DNA of 64,000 nucleotides from Lentzea sp. NBRC 105346 (GCF_030269605.1 NZ_BSTQ01000020.1:1-64000); one strand, 5' to 3'; counted from the first letter of the stretch, positions 8,976-20,256 are shown. A program made the numbers and translations. Notes: generated by a model from the letters alone, not told the origin.

Positions 8976-9306
8976 GGAAACGATCCAACTCGATCTCGAC
9001 GAATCCGGGGTGGCTGTCGACCTTCCCATGCCGGCGAACCAGCGGGACCAAGTCCAAGGTGTCCCGTATCGGCCGGTCGGTTTCCGTGACGACGACCTGC
9101 CCACCGCACTTGAACGTGCAGCGGCCTGGCTGCGTGACACCCAGGAATGGCTGGGCGAACCGGTGGACGTGATCGCGATCCACCTGGATTACGACGATAC
9201 GCAGGGTGCCCCCTACTACGACCTCAAGCTGCTCTGCAACGACGAGGACCTCGCGGGTGTGCCCAGGGTCATCCGGAACCACGAGAGCACGGCTACCGGC
9301 CAGTAA
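8968..9306 (+). CDS. Small acidic hypothetical protein
   Basis: A 112-residue acidic protein without signal peptide or membrane segment. I recognise no family. The GTG at 8968 (MSEETIQLDLDESG) is preferred because GGTGGGGGAC lies about 9 nt upstream; an in-frame GTG at 8950 would add six residues. It overlaps the DUF6807 gene by 8 bp and is followed 24 bp later by the acyltransferase gene, so it may be cotranscribed with both neighbours. Confidence 0.6.
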   Translation: MSEETIQLDLDESGVAVDLPMPANQRDQVQGVPYRPVGFRDDDLPTALERAAAWLRDTQEWLGEPVDVIAIHLDYDDTQGAPYYDLKLLCNDEDLAGVPRVIRNHESTATGQ

Positions 9307-9330
9307 CTTTTCCCGCTACCGTTCTGTCCC

Positions 9331-10044
9331 ATGGCAGAACTCGTGTATCCCCCGGTGATCGGTCTCGCCAAGACGATGTTCCGGGTGCTGGACCTGCGGA
9401 TCGAGATCGAGGGGCCGGAGCACATCCCCGGCTCCGGCGGAGCCGTGCTGGCGTCCAACCACGTCAGCTACCTCGATTTCATCTTCGCGGGTTACGGCGC
9501 ACGGCCATCGGGCAGGCTGACCCGGTTCATGGCGAAGCACGAGATCTTCGCGAACCGGATCGCGGGCCCGCTGATGCGGGGGATGCACCACATTCCCGTC
9601 GACCGGAGCGCCGGCCAGGCGTCCTACCAGCAGGCACTGGCCGCGCTCCGCTCCGGCGAGGTCGTCGGGATCTTCCCCGAGGCCACGATCAGCCGTTCGT
9701 TCACGGTCAAGGAGATCAAGTCCGGCGCCAACCGCCTCGCGCACGAGGCCGGTGTGCCGTTGATCCCCGTCGCCCTGTGGGGCACACAGCGCCTGTGGAC
9801 CAAGGGGCGCCCGAAGAACCTGACGCAGCGCCACGTTCCGGTCAAGATCCTGATCGGTGAGCCCATGGAGCCCTCCCCCGGCGACTCCGGTGACGCGCTG
9901 CTGCGCAAGAAGATGCAGGAGCTCCTCGACCGCGCCCAGTCGTCCTACCCGGACGACGGCACCGGCCAGTGGTGGCAGCCCGTGCACCTCGGTGGCACGG
10001 CTCCCACGCCGGAAGAGGCGCGGGAGCTCGACCGCCACCGCTGA
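9331..10044 (+). CDS. 1-acyl-sn-glycerol-3-phosphate acyltransferase (PlsC-like)
   Basis: Transfers an acyl chain to the sn-2 position of lysophosphatidate or a related acceptor at the inner membrane face. Motif I NHVSYLD (NHxxxxD), motif II GMHHIPVDR and motif III FPEATIS are in the expected order across the 237 residues; motif IV is reduced to PLIPVALWG. The ATG start at 9331 follows a 24-bp gap. An imperfect inverted repeat just after the stop separates it from the convergent UvrA-like gene. Confidence 0.88.
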   Translation: MAELVYPPVIGLAKTMFRVLDLRIEIEGPEHIPGSGGAVLASNHVSYLDFIFAGYGARPSGRLTRFMAKHEIFANRIAGPLMRGMHHIPVDRSAGQASYQQALAALRSGEVVGIFPEATISRSFTVKEIKSGANRLAHEAGVPLIPVALWGTQRLWTKGRPKNLTQRHVPVKILIGEPMEPSPGDSGDALLRKKMQELLDRAQSSYPDDGTGQWWQPVHLGGTAPTPEEARELDRHR

Positions 10045-10046
10045 CC

Positions 10047-10094
10047 AGCGAACGTGATGTTGAGAGACATAGATGTCCTCAAACGTCACGTTCG

Positions 10095-10096
<2 letters not shown>
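10047..10096. terminator. Bidirectional hairpin between convergent genes
   Basis: Arms 10047-10064 (AGCGAACGTGATGTTGAG) and 10078-10096 pair with two mismatches and one bulge around a short loop. The right arm runs into the stop codon of the UvrA-like gene. Position between two convergent 3' ends fits a shared terminator. Confidence 0.7.
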
Positions 10097-12449
<2,353 letters not shown>

Positions 12450-12462
12450 CGGAGTCTCTCCC

Positions 12463-12804
12463 TCACTTGTCCTGCACGAGGCCCAGAACGTTGCCGTCGG
12501 CGTCGGTGAAGGTCGCCACCAGCCGGCCGCCCCCGACGTTGCGCGGGGCCTCGTGCACGGCGGCACCCGCCGCGGTCACCTCGGCCAGCTTCGCCTCGAT
12601 GTCGTCCACGTGCCAGTAGGCGACCGGTCCGGTCATCTTGCTGCCCGGCACCAGCCCGATGTGCTGGCCGGCCACGTCGAAGCCGACGTAGTAGTCGCTG
12701 TCGGCCTGCGGCTGGATGCCGAGCAGCGCGATGTACACGTCCTTGGCTTTCGCCAGGTCAGAGACGGGGTGCAGTACGGTTTTGATGCCCTGTGTGTCTG
12801 TCAT
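12463..12804 (-). CDS. VOC family (glyoxalase/bleomycin-resistance-like) protein
   Basis: A 113-residue single-module pair of beta-alpha-beta-beta-beta units: KTVLHPVSDLAKAKDVYIALLG at the start, IGLVPGSKMTGPVAYWHVDDI in the middle and TFTDADGNVLGLVQ at the end. VOC proteins of this size act as dimers in metal-dependent lyase, dioxygenase or drug-binding roles. The pairing with a UvrA2/DrrC-like gene 13 bp downstream suggests a detoxification or resistance pair, which is inference. Confidence 0.85.
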   Translation of the reverse strand: MTDTQGIKTVLHPVSDLAKAKDVYIALLGIQPQADSDYYVGFDVAGQHIGLVPGSKMTGPVAYWHVDDIEAKLAEVTAAGAAVHEAPRNVGGGRLVATFTDADGNVLGLVQDK

Positions 12805-12873
12805 GGCGGCAACATTATGTGCGGCTCGGGAACCTCGCTTCTCGATTCCTGATCGCCTTCGCTGCCGGGTCGG

Positions 12874-15800
12874 TCAGGCCTCCACCGGCGCGGCGGCCGG
12901 CTCGTCCGCGGCAGCGGGTTCCGGGTCCGCGGCAACGGGCTCCGGCTCGTTGTCCGCCCGCGAGCGCAGCCGCTGCGAGATCACCTGGCTGATGCCGTCA
13001 CCTCGCATGGAGACGCCGTACAGCGCGTCGGCGATCTCCATGGTCGGCTTCTGGTGCGTGATGATCAGCAGCTGCGACCGTTCCCGCAGCTGCTCGAACA
13101 ACGAGATCAGGCGGTGCAGGTTGGTGTCGTCCAACGCCGCCTCGACCTCGTCCATCACGTAGAAGGGCGAGGGGCGGGCGCGGAAGATCGCCACCAGCAT
13201 CGCGACGGCCGCGAGGGACTTCTCGCCACCGGACAGCAGCGACAGCCGCTTGACCTTCTTGCCGGGCGGCCGGGCTTCGAGCTCGATGCCCGTGGTCAGC
13301 ATGTCCTCGGGCTCGGTGAGGATCAGCCGGCCCTCGCCGCCGGGGAACAGGACCTTGAAGACGATCTCGAACTCACGGGCCACGTCCTCGTAGGCGGACG
13401 TGAAGACCTCGAGGATCTTGTCGTCCACCTCCTTCACGACGGTCAGCAGGTCGCGCCGCGTGGCCTTGATGTCCTCGAGCTGGTTGGAGAGGAACTTGTA
13501 GCGCTCCTCCAGCGCCGCGAACTCCTCCAGCGCCAGCGGGTTGACCTTGCCCAGCGTGGACAGGTCGCGTTCGGCGCGCTTGGCACGGCGGGCCTGGGTG
13601 TCGCGGTCGTACGGCACCGGCTGCGGAGCCGTGACGTCCTCGCCACGCTCCTTGGCCGCCTCGTACTCGGACATCTCCTGCGCGGACGGCGGCACGAGGA
13701 CGTCGGGGCCGTACTCGGCCACGAGGTCGTCGAGACCCATGCCGAAGTCCTCGGCGATCTTGGTCTCGAGCTGCTCGATGCGCATCCGCTGCTCGGCCCG
13801 CAGCACCTCGTCGCGGTGCACGGCGTCGGTCAGCTTCTCCAGCTCGGTGGACATCTCGCGCACGAGGCCGCGCACCTGGGTCAGCAGCAGTTCGCGCTGG
13901 GCGCGGCGTTCCTGGGCGACGTCACGTTCCCGCGCGGCGCGCTGCAGCGAGACCTCGATGCGCGCCAGCGCGATCTCGCCGCCGTCGACGACGGCCTGGG
14001 CGACGGTCGCGCCACGACGGCGGGCGGCCATGGCTCGGGACGCGCGTTCGCGGGCCTCGCGCTCGGCGCGGGCGGCGCGGCGCAGGCCGTCCGCCTTGCC
14101 CTGCAACGCGCGGAAACGTTCCTCGGCGGTGCGCAGCACGAGCCGGGCGTCCATCTCGGCCTGGCGTGCGCCGGCAAGCTCGTTCGAGAGCTGGTCGCGG
14201 TGCTCGGTGTCGGGCTCGTCCTCGAGGGTCTGCTCCTCCTCGGCCATGAGCAGCCGCTCCTCCAGCTCGCCGAGCTGGAGCAAAGCCTCTTCGCGCGACT
14301 GTTCCACCTTCAAGCGCTGACCGCGGATGCGTTCGACCTCGGCCTCCGCGGACCGCACGGCCGCGGCCATGCGGTTGAGGCGCTCACCGGAGCGGGCCTG
14401 GCGGACCTTGGCCTCCTGCTGCGCGTCCTTGAGGGCACCGACCTCGGCGCGGCGCGCCTGCTGCTCGGCCCGCGCGCCCTCCAGGGCGGCGGAGGCGTGT
14501 TCCAACTCGCGTTCGGCGGCGGCCAGGGCCTGCTCGGCCTCGTCGACCGCGGCCTGCACCTCGATGACGCTCTGCGAACGCTGCGAGCCGCCGATCGCCC
14601 AGTCCGGGCCGAAGATGTCGCCCTCACGCGTCACCGCGCGAACGGACAACGACTGTGCGGCCTCCAGCGAGTCGACCACGGCCACCCGGTCGAGCGCCTT
14701 GTACAGCGCCGGGCGCAACGCCTCGGGCGCGTGCACGACCTCGACGGCCCACCTCGCGCCGTAAGGCAGGGAGCCCCAGGCAGAGGTGTCCACAGTGGAC
14801 CCAGAGGAACCGATGAGGACACCGGCGCGGCCGGCGTCCTTCTCCTTCAACAGCTTCAGCGCCGCGAGCGCGTCGGAGCCGGACGAGACCGCGACGGCGT
14901 CGGCGATCGGGCCCAGCGCGGCGGCGAGCGCGACCTCGTAGCCGGGGTCGACGGTCAGCAACGCGGCGACGGAACCGAGCAGGCCGGGGATCTGCGCACC
15001 GGCCGCCAGCAGCGCGCCGGCGCCGTCCTTGCGGGTCAGGCCGAGCGACAACGCCTCGACGCGCGCCTTCCACGACGCGATGTCGCGTTCCGCGGTGCGT
15101 TCGGCCTTCACAAGCTCCTCGACGCGCGCCTTGGCCGCGTCGTTGGCCTGCACGGCGTGCCGGTGGCGTTCGTCGAGGCCCTGGTCGTCCTCGTCCTCGG
15201 TGCCGGTGACCTCGCGCGCCTCGGCCAGTTCCTGGGCGGCGAACTCCTGGCGTTCGACGGCCTCGGCCAGCGAAACGGACAGCCGCTCGATCTCCTCGGC
15301 GGTCGCGTTCGTCTTGCTGCGCAACGCCTCCACCTGACCGGAGAGCCGGGCGAGGCCCTCGCGGCGGTCGGCGATCGCGCGCACGGCGGCGATGTGCGCC
15401 TTCTCGGCGGCGGAGACCATGCGCTCCAGTTCGGACCGCGTCTCGACGGCCTCGGCCAGCGCGATGCGCGCCTCGGTCACGCCCTCCTGAAGCTCCAGCT
15501 CCGTCTGGGCGATCTCCTCGGCCTCGGCCTCCAGCTGCTCGGGGTCGCGGCCACCGCGCGGTGCCTCGACCTCGGCGGACAGGTGGCGGGCGCGTTCGAC
15601 GGCGAGCCGCACGGTGCCGCGGAGGCGTTCCTCCAAAGCGGACAGCCGGTACCAAGTGTCCTGCGCGGCCTGGAGCTTGGGCGCGTCGGCCGCGACCATC
15701 TCCTCGAGCTCGTTCTGCTGGTACTGCGCGGCCTGCAACGACTTCTCGACCTCGCCGCGGCGGACGCGGGCCTGCGCCTCGTCGGCCTCTTCCTGGGCGA

Positions 15801-16521
15801 GCGCGTCCCGTTGCGTCACGAGGTCGTCGGCGAGCAGGCGCAACCGTGAGTCGCGCAGCTCGGCCTGGACGACCTGTGCGCGCCGGGCGATCTCGGCCTG
15901 CTTGCCGAGCGGCTTGAGCTGGCGGCGCAGCTCGGCGGTGAGGTCGGTGAGGCGGGTGAGGTTCGCCTGCATCGCCTCGAGCTTGCGCAGCGCCTTTTCC
16001 TTGCGCTTGCGGTGTTTCAGGACGCCGGCGGCCTCTTCGATGTAGGCGCGGCGCTCCTCGGGCTTGGACTCCAGAATGGACGCGAGCTGGCCCTGGCCGA
16101 CCATGACGTGCATCTCGCGGCCGAGGCCGCAGTCGCTCAGCAGCTCCTGAATGTCCATCAGGCGGCACGAGTTGCCGTTGATCTCGTACTCGGTCGCGCC
16201 CTCGCGGAACATCCGGCGGGTGATCGACACCTCGGTGTACTCGATCGGCAGCGCGCCGTCCGAGTTGTCGATCGTCAGCGTCACCTCGGCGCGACCGAGC
16301 GGCGCGCGGCCGGACGTGCCAGCGAAGATGACGTCCTCCATCTTGCCGCCGCGCAGGTCCCTGGCGCCCTGCGTGCCCATCACCCACTTCAGCGCGTCGA
16401 GCACGTTGGACTTGCCGGACCCGTTGGGGCCGACAACACAGGTGATGCCCGGCTCGAAGCGGAGCGTGGTAGCCGAGGCGAAGGATTTGAAGCCCTTCAG
16501 CGTCAGGCTCTTGAGATGCAC
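12874..16521 (-). CDS. smc: Chromosome segregation protein SMC
   Basis: SMC ATPase that condenses and segregates the chromosome with ScpA and ScpB. The N-terminal Walker A GPNGSGKSN is at about residues 32-40. Long coiled coils flank a hinge near residues 510-660 (IPGLLGSVAALLTVDPGYE region). The C-terminal signature LSGGEKSLAA and Walker B FYVMDEVEAALDD follow. Length is about 1215 residues, usual for the family. I selected the GTG at 16521 (MHLKSLTLKGFKSF), the common family start; an upstream TTG at 16539 is possible. The C-terminus carries an Ala/Glu/Pro-rich tail. It lies downstream of acyP and a sigma/anti-sigma pair. Confidence 0.97.
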   Translation of the reverse strand: MHLKSLTLKGFKSFASATTLRFEPGITCVVGPNGSGKSNVLDALKWVMGTQGARDLRGGKMEDVIFAGTSGRAPLGRAEVTLTIDNSDGALPIEYTEVSITRRMFREGATEYEINGNSCRLMDIQELLSDCGLGREMHVMVGQGQLASILESKPEERRAYIEEAAGVLKHRKRKEKALRKLEAMQANLTRLTDLTAELRRQLKPLGKQAEIARRAQVVQAELRDSRLRLLADDLVTQRDALAQEEADEAQARVRRGEVEKSLQAAQYQQNELEEMVAADAPKLQAAQDTWYRLSALEERLRGTVRLAVERARHLSAEVEAPRGGRDPEQLEAEAEEIAQTELELQEGVTEARIALAEAVETRSELERMVSAAEKAHIAAVRAIADRREGLARLSGQVEALRSKTNATAEEIERLSVSLAEAVERQEFAAQELAEAREVTGTEDEDDQGLDERHRHAVQANDAAKARVEELVKAERTAERDIASWKARVEALSLGLTRKDGAGALLAAGAQIPGLLGSVAALLTVDPGYEVALAAALGPIADAVAVSSGSDALAALKLLKEKDAGRAGVLIGSSGSTVDTSAWGSLPYGARWAVEVVHAPEALRPALYKALDRVAVVDSLEAAQSLSVRAVTREGDIFGPDWAIGGSQRSQSVIEVQAAVDEAEQALAAAERELEHASAALEGARAEQQARRAEVGALKDAQQEAKVRQARSGERLNRMAAAVRSAEAEVERIRGQRLKVEQSREEALLQLGELEERLLMAEEEQTLEDEPDTEHRDQLSNELAGARQAEMDARLVLRTAEERFRALQGKADGLRRAARAEREARERASRAMAARRRGATVAQAVVDGGEIALARIEVSLQRAARERDVAQERRAQRELLLTQVRGLVREMSTELEKLTDAVHRDEVLRAEQRMRIEQLETKIAEDFGMGLDDLVAEYGPDVLVPPSAQEMSEYEAAKERGEDVTAPQPVPYDRDTQARRAKRAERDLSTLGKVNPLALEEFAALEERYKFLSNQLEDIKATRRDLLTVVKEVDDKILEVFTSAYEDVAREFEIVFKVLFPGGEGRLILTEPEDMLTTGIELEARPPGKKVKRLSLLSGGEKSLAAVAMLVAIFRARPSPFYVMDEVEAALDDTNLHRLISLFEQLRERSQLLIITHQKPTMEIADALYGVSMRGDGISQVISQRLRSRADNEPEPVAADPEPAAADEPAAAPVEA

Positions 16522-16582
16522 GCGGGGGAGGGTACCCAATGAGCGTGATTCGATGCGGGAGGCGGGCCGCTGACCAGCATGA

Positions 16583-17167
16583 TCAGCGCTTTAACGTCAC
16601 CAGTATGCGGTCGTCGACCATGACCTCCATATGGTCGATGGCGTCGAGCTGGAACGACGTGGAGCCCGGCACGGTCTCGCCGTCGGCGGTGGACGTTCCC
16701 CACCACCCACCTATCTCACGCTGGCCTTTCTTGTCGTGGACCAGCAGTTTGCACCGCGACCCGAGCGGGACGTCGTGCAAGCTCAGCCGGATCTCGGTGC
16801 CCCACGACCGGGTAATCATCTGCGCGGACGCCGACACGCCGGTGTTCGCGTCGCTCGCCGCCCACGTGGGCCCAGGTGACGGACGCAACAGCACGACGAC
16901 TGTGGCGAGCGCCACAACAACGGCTATGGCGGTGGCCAGCAGCAACCGCCTCTTGCGCGGCTTGGGCGCGACAGTGGGCAGGTCGTCCAGGTTCTCGACG
17001 TCGTCGGGGGTGAGCCGGCCGAGCAGGCCGGGCAGGGGCGCGAGCCGCAGCATCTCCGCCCGGCACGTGTCGCAGCCGCCGAGGTGCCGTTCGAACGCGG
17101 ACCGTTCGCGCAGGTCGAGCGACCCGAAGAGGTAGGCGCCGACGTCGAGCGCGTGCGTGCAGGTCAT
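16583..17167 (-). CDS. Zinc-finger anti-sigma factor
   Basis: A 194-residue membrane anti-sigma factor. The cytoplasmic N-terminus has the ZAS motif H-x3-C-x2-C (HLGGCDTC near residues 28-35). One transmembrane helix follows (LLLATAIAVVVALATVVVLL, about residues 75-95), and the external domain ends with a beta-rich region (VTLKR). The ATG overlaps the sigma gene stop (ATGA), so the two products are made in coupled amounts. The arrangement parallels mycobacterial SigL-RslA, where zinc-thiol oxidation releases the sigma factor; that mechanism is inferred here. Confidence 0.88.
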   Translation of the reverse strand: MTCTHALDVGAYLFGSLDLRERSAFERHLGGCDTCRAEMLRLAPLPGLLGRLTPDDVENLDDLPTVAPKPRKRRLLLATAIAVVVALATVVVLLRPSPGPTWAASDANTGVSASAQMITRSWGTEIRLSLHDVPLGSRCKLLVHDKKGQREIGGWWGTSTADGETVPGSTSFQLDAIDHMEVMVDDRILVTLKR

Positions 17168-17670
17168 GACTCGGTCACCCCCCGTTCCTCCAAGGCGTCG
17201 CGCAGCGCCCGCAGGGCGTAGAAGCAACGCGACTTCACCGTGCCCGGCGGGACACCGAGCACCTTCGCGGTCTCCGCCACCGTGCGGCGGCGGTAGTACA
17301 GCTCCACGACGACCGCCCGGTGCTCCTTGCTCAACCCGCGCAGCGCGTCCGCGATCTGCCACACCTGCAGCACGTGCTCGACCTCGTCGGACACGGGCGG
17401 CAGGTCGGCGGGCTCGATCGGCACCTCGGTGGCCTTCGCGCCGCGCCTGCGGTAGCCGGAGATCACGAGGTTGCGCGCCACCGTGTACAGCCAGGGCGCG
17501 GCCTCGTCCGGTTTCAGCTCGTCGTGGTGCCGCCACGCCCTCAGCAGCGTCTCCTGAACGACGTCCTCGGCCTGCTGGTAGTCGTTGTCCACCAGCTTGA
17601 GGACGTAGCTCAGCAAGGGACCGCGCCAGCGGTCGTAGAGCTGGATGAGGACGTCTTCGGCGGAGTCCAC
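17164..17670 (-). CDS. ECF RNA polymerase sigma factor (SigL-like)
   Basis: A 168-residue sigma-70 family protein with region 2 (YQQAEDVVQETLLRAWRH, then WLYTVARNLVISGYRRR) and region 4 (LSKEHRAVVVELYYRRRTVAETAKVLGVPPGTVKSRCFYALRAL) and nothing between except a short linker, the ECF plan. It resembles Mycobacterium SigL in the spacing of these blocks, as I remember it. It is followed directly by its zinc anti-sigma gene. It starts 34 bp after acyP on the same strand, so it may share a transcript with acyP. Confidence 0.92.
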   Translation of the reverse strand: MDSAEDVLIQLYDRWRGPLLSYVLKLVDNDYQQAEDVVQETLLRAWRHHDELKPDEAAPWLYTVARNLVISGYRRRGAKATEVPIEPADLPPVSDEVEHVLQVWQIADALRGLSKEHRAVVVELYYRRRTVAETAKVLGVPPGTVKSRCFYALRALRDALEERGVTES

Positions 17671-17704
17671 GACCTCTTACTACGCCACTTCGCGGCCGAA
17701 CGGT

Positions 17705-17977
17705 TCAGCGCTCGATAAACCCGGTCAATCCGCCGCGCGCCTCGGTCCACCGCTCGACAACGGTGTCGACCCGGCCGGGCGTTTCACCCGATCGGAGAGC
17801 CTCCAGCAGCCGTTTGCACGCTTCCTCGGATCCTTCGGCGACCACCTCGACGCGGCCGTCCCGCAGGTTCGACGCGCTGCCGACGAGCCCGAGCTCCAAC
17901 GCCCGCGCCCGCGTCCACCACCGGAAACCGACGCCCTGGACGTATCCGCGCACCCACGCGTTCAGTCGAACATCCAC
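17705..17977 (-). CDS. acyP: Acylphosphatase
   Basis: A 90-residue enzyme that hydrolyses carboxyl-phosphate bonds. It shows the catalytic-arginine motif GYVQGVGFRWWTR near residues 11-23 and the catalytic asparagine in SASNLRDGRVEV near residue 37. In many actinobacteria acyP directly precedes smc; here a sigma/anti-sigma pair has been placed between them. Confidence 0.95.
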   Translation of the reverse strand: MDVRLNAWVRGYVQGVGFRWWTRARALELGLVGSASNLRDGRVEVVAEGSEEACKRLLEALRSGETPGRVDTVVERWTEARGGLTGFIER

Positions 17978-18057
17978 CCCCGAATGGTCCCCCAGTCACT
18001 TGACGTGATTTCCGGGGCACGTAGCGATGTCACCCATTAGTGGTACGGTCCCCAGCC

Positions 18058-18735
18058 GTGAGTGCCCGAAGCCTGTTATTCGGACTTCTGATCGGCGCGG
18101 CTGGCGCGACCGGACTCGCCTTCACCAACTCGGCGGCCCTCGGCATCGGACCAGCGGCACAGGAGTCGACCGACGCAGCGACCCAGTTCGGTTCCGGCAA
18201 CGCCGCCGCCCCAGGCAGACACTCCACTTCTTCTTCCCCGGCTGCCGCTCCCACCACCAAGAGCTCCTCCAGCACCGCTCCCACCACGACCACCACGGTC
18301 CCGCCGACGACCACGGTTCCGCCCACCACCACCGCGCCCCCGACCACGACGGCCAAGCCCGTGAACCGGTCGGCGGAGCAGCAGGTGCTCACCCTGGTCA
18401 ACAAGGAGCGTTCCGACGCCGGCTGCAAGCCCGTCGTGCTCGACGACCGGATCACCACGGCGGCGCAGGCGCACAGCACCGACATGGCGTCCCGCGACTA
18501 CTTCTCGCACGACACCCCCGAGGGCATCGACTTCGCCGAGCGCATGAAGGACGCCGGCTACGCCAGCCCCGGCGGCGAGAACATCGCGATGGGTCAGAAG
18601 ACGGCCGACCAGGTCATGAAGGACTGGATGAACTCCCCCGGCCACCGGCGCAACATCCTCGACTGCTCGTTCACCGCCATGGGCGTCGGCCTCGACACCC
18701 GTGGCAGCTACTGGACGCAGGACTTCGGCCGCTGA
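18058..18735 (+). CDS. Secreted CAP (SCP/PR1-like) domain protein
   Basis: An N-terminal signal or anchor segment (LLFGLLIGAAGATGLAF) is followed by a Thr/Pro-rich linker (about residues 55-105) and a C-terminal CAP domain with the usual landmarks: HSTDMASRDYFSH, GENIAMG, WMNSPGHRRNIL and a final YWTQDFG. Two cysteines in the domain (GCKPVV, LDCSF) probably pair outside the cell. Start is uncertain: GTG 18058 is adopted, and GTG 18040 is also in frame, neither with a good ribosome-binding site. It is the first of three Thr-rich exported proteins in a row. Confidence 0.85.
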   Translation: MSARSLLFGLLIGAAGATGLAFTNSAALGIGPAAQESTDAATQFGSGNAAAPGRHSTSSSPAAAPTTKSSSSTAPTTTTTVPPTTTVPPTTTAPPTTTAKPVNRSAEQQVLTLVNKERSDAGCKPVVLDDRITTAAQAHSTDMASRDYFSHDTPEGIDFAERMKDAGYASPGGENIAMGQKTADQVMKDWMNSPGHRRNILDCSFTAMGVGLDTRGSYWTQDFGR

Positions 18736-18753
18736 GTTCAAGGAGACAACCGC

Positions 18754-19218
18754 GTGTACGAAAGCCCGGAACCTGACGCGCGCTCGCGCTTCCGCGGGAC
18801 GCCCCAGGTGATCCTCGCCGTGTCCGGCGTCGTGGTGGCGACGATCTTCGCCGCCGTGGCGTCCATCGCGGCCGGGTCGTCCGCGCAGCCCGCGGCCCCG
18901 CAACCCCGCAAGGACATCGTCGCCAGGGACACCCTGAGCTTCCCGTCCGTCTCGACGTCGACGTCGACGACCCCGTCGGTCACCGACACCACCACGTCGA
19001 CCACGACGGACGCACCGACGCCGACGACCACCAAGAAGGCCACTCGGGTCACCACGATCACGCGCCCGGACGGCACGACGACGACGGTGACGACCGAGGA
19101 GCCGACCCAGCCCACGCAGCCGACGAAGCCCACGTCGTCGTCGACCACGACCACCACGACCACCACCACGACGACGACCACGACCACCACGACGACGGAG
19201 CCGGGCCAGCCGGGCTGA
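18754..19218 (+). CDS. Membrane-anchored Thr-rich low-complexity protein
   Basis: A 154-residue protein: short charged N-terminus (YESPEPDARSRFRG), one hydrophobic segment (VILAVSGVVVATIFAAVASIAAG) and a Ser/Thr-rich exported tail that ends in 18 consecutive Thr codons. Start GTG 18754 has a good AAGGAG 9 nt upstream and lies 18 bp after the CAP gene. No enzyme domain is visible; the tail looks like a wall-spanning or O-mannosylated stalk, which is inference. The following gene is a paralogue in layout. Confidence 0.75.
   Translation: MYESPEPDARSRFRGTPQVILAVSGVVVATIFAAVASIAAGSSAQPAAPQPRKDIVARDTLSFPSVSTSTSTTPSVTDTTTSTTTDAPTPTTTKKATRVTTITRPDGTTTTVTTEEPTQPTQPTKPTSSSTTTTTTTTTTTTTTTTTTEPGQPG
19144..19197 (+). 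repeat. ACC/ACG trinucleotide tract coding 18 Thr
   Basis: Eighteen successive threonine codons, a mix of ACC and ACG, form a microsatellite-like tract in the previous gene. The region is prone to in-frame length change. Confidence 0.9.
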
Positions 19219-19363
19219 ACGACTGAGTCGGCTCTGGGTGACGTCCGTCACCTTGTTGTGACTGAGCGTCACTCGAACGTGTGGCGCAACTGAGGCCGAC
19301 GTTCGGATCAGCCGATAACTCGAACGCAAGACCATCCGACCGGGTTTCCCACGAGGAGATGGT

Positions 19364-19852
19364 GTGTTCGAGGAAGATCATCCGCAGTCACCTTCGGCTC
19401 CGAAGAAGAAGGTGTCGACGGTCGTCATGCTGGCCGCGGGCGGCGTCGTCGTCGCCACGATGTTCGCCACCGTCGCGACGATGCTCGCGAAGGACGGCCA
19501 GCAGGCGAACCCCCACCCGAAGGCCGAGGTCGCGGAGACCATCACGTCGGCCAGCGTCGCCCCGGACGGGAGCACGTCCACCGTGATCGTCACGGTGTCG
19601 ACGGCCGCTTCGTCGAGTGGCGCCGCCAAGGCCGACGCCGACCGCAGGCAGCTGTCGCGGCCCGAGGACCAGAAGCCTCAGCAACCCGTGCAGCCCAAGC
19701 CCCAGCAGCCCACGGCCGAGCCGACGATCACGACGACGCCGCAGAGCAACCCGCCCACGTCGTGGACGCCGCCGACCAGCAGCTCGTCGAGCGCGCCGAC
19801 GACGACCACGTCAACGACGACCACCACGACGCCGCCGACGACCAAGCCCTGA
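19364..19852 (+). CDS. Membrane-anchored Thr/Pro-rich protein, paralogue of the preceding gene
   Basis: A 162-residue protein with the same plan as its neighbour: acidic/charged N-terminus, one hydrophobic segment (VVMLAAGGVVVATMFATVATML) and a long tail rich in Thr, Pro, Gln and Ser. The shared GVVVAT(M/I)FA core suggests duplication and divergence. Start GTG 19364 follows GAGGAG. A 145-bp gap separates it from the previous gene, enough for its own promoter. It ends exactly against the convergent methyltransferase pseudogene. Confidence 0.72.
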   Translation: MFEEDHPQSPSAPKKKVSTVVMLAAGGVVVATMFATVATMLAKDGQQANPHPKAEVAETITSASVAPDGSTSTVIVTVSTAASSSGAAKADADRRQLSRPEDQKPQQPVQPKPQQPTAEPTITTTPQSNPPTSWTPPTSSSSSAPTTTTSTTTTTTPPTTKP

Positions 19853-20256
19853 TCAACGGCCGAGTACGACCACGAAAATCACGAACGCCGCCAGGAACGG
19901 CCCCTCCTCCAGAGCGGTGATCCACGTGCGGGCGTCCTCGACCGACAGCAGACCCGCGGAGGCGGCCCGGAGAGCGTTGCGGCTCAGGCCGAGCACGAGG
20001 TCCGCTTCGGCGAACGACCGGAACACCGGCGCGATCGTCGACACGTCGAGCACCTCGAGCCCGGCCGACGATGCCGCCGGGCCGCAGCACCCGGCGAATC
20101 TCCGCCAGCACCAACGCGGGGTCGGACACCTGGTGCAGCAGGCGGTCGACATGCACCCTCCAGCACGGTGTGGCCGGGCCACAGATCGAGCGCGACACGG
20201 ACGGCCTGCTTGTAGTCGTGGCGAGCGACGGTGTCCAGGTACGTGATCGTGTCCAT
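19853..20256 (-). pseudogene. Decayed SAM-dependent methyltransferase
   Basis: Three consecutive reading frames carry pieces of one class I methyltransferase. The first is MDTITYLDTVARHDYKQAVR... to GHTVLEG (from 20256). The second is HVDRLLHQVSDPALVLAEIR... to VLRPGG. The third is LEVLDVSTIAPVFRSFAEAD... to the stop at 19853. Between the first and second pieces the glycine-rich SAM motif and roughly 60 residues are missing. The second to third transition is a one-base frameshift near 20055-20080. The protein cannot be functional as read. Confidence 0.75.

Noticed and set aside
13054..15849. 931-codon open frame antisense to smc
   Set aside because: It is a GC-rich shadow frame; smc on the other strand has all family motifs and good start and stop context.
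19138..19200. ACC/ACG tract as a CRISPR or regulatory repeat
   Set aside because: It is an in-frame threonine tract in a coding gene.
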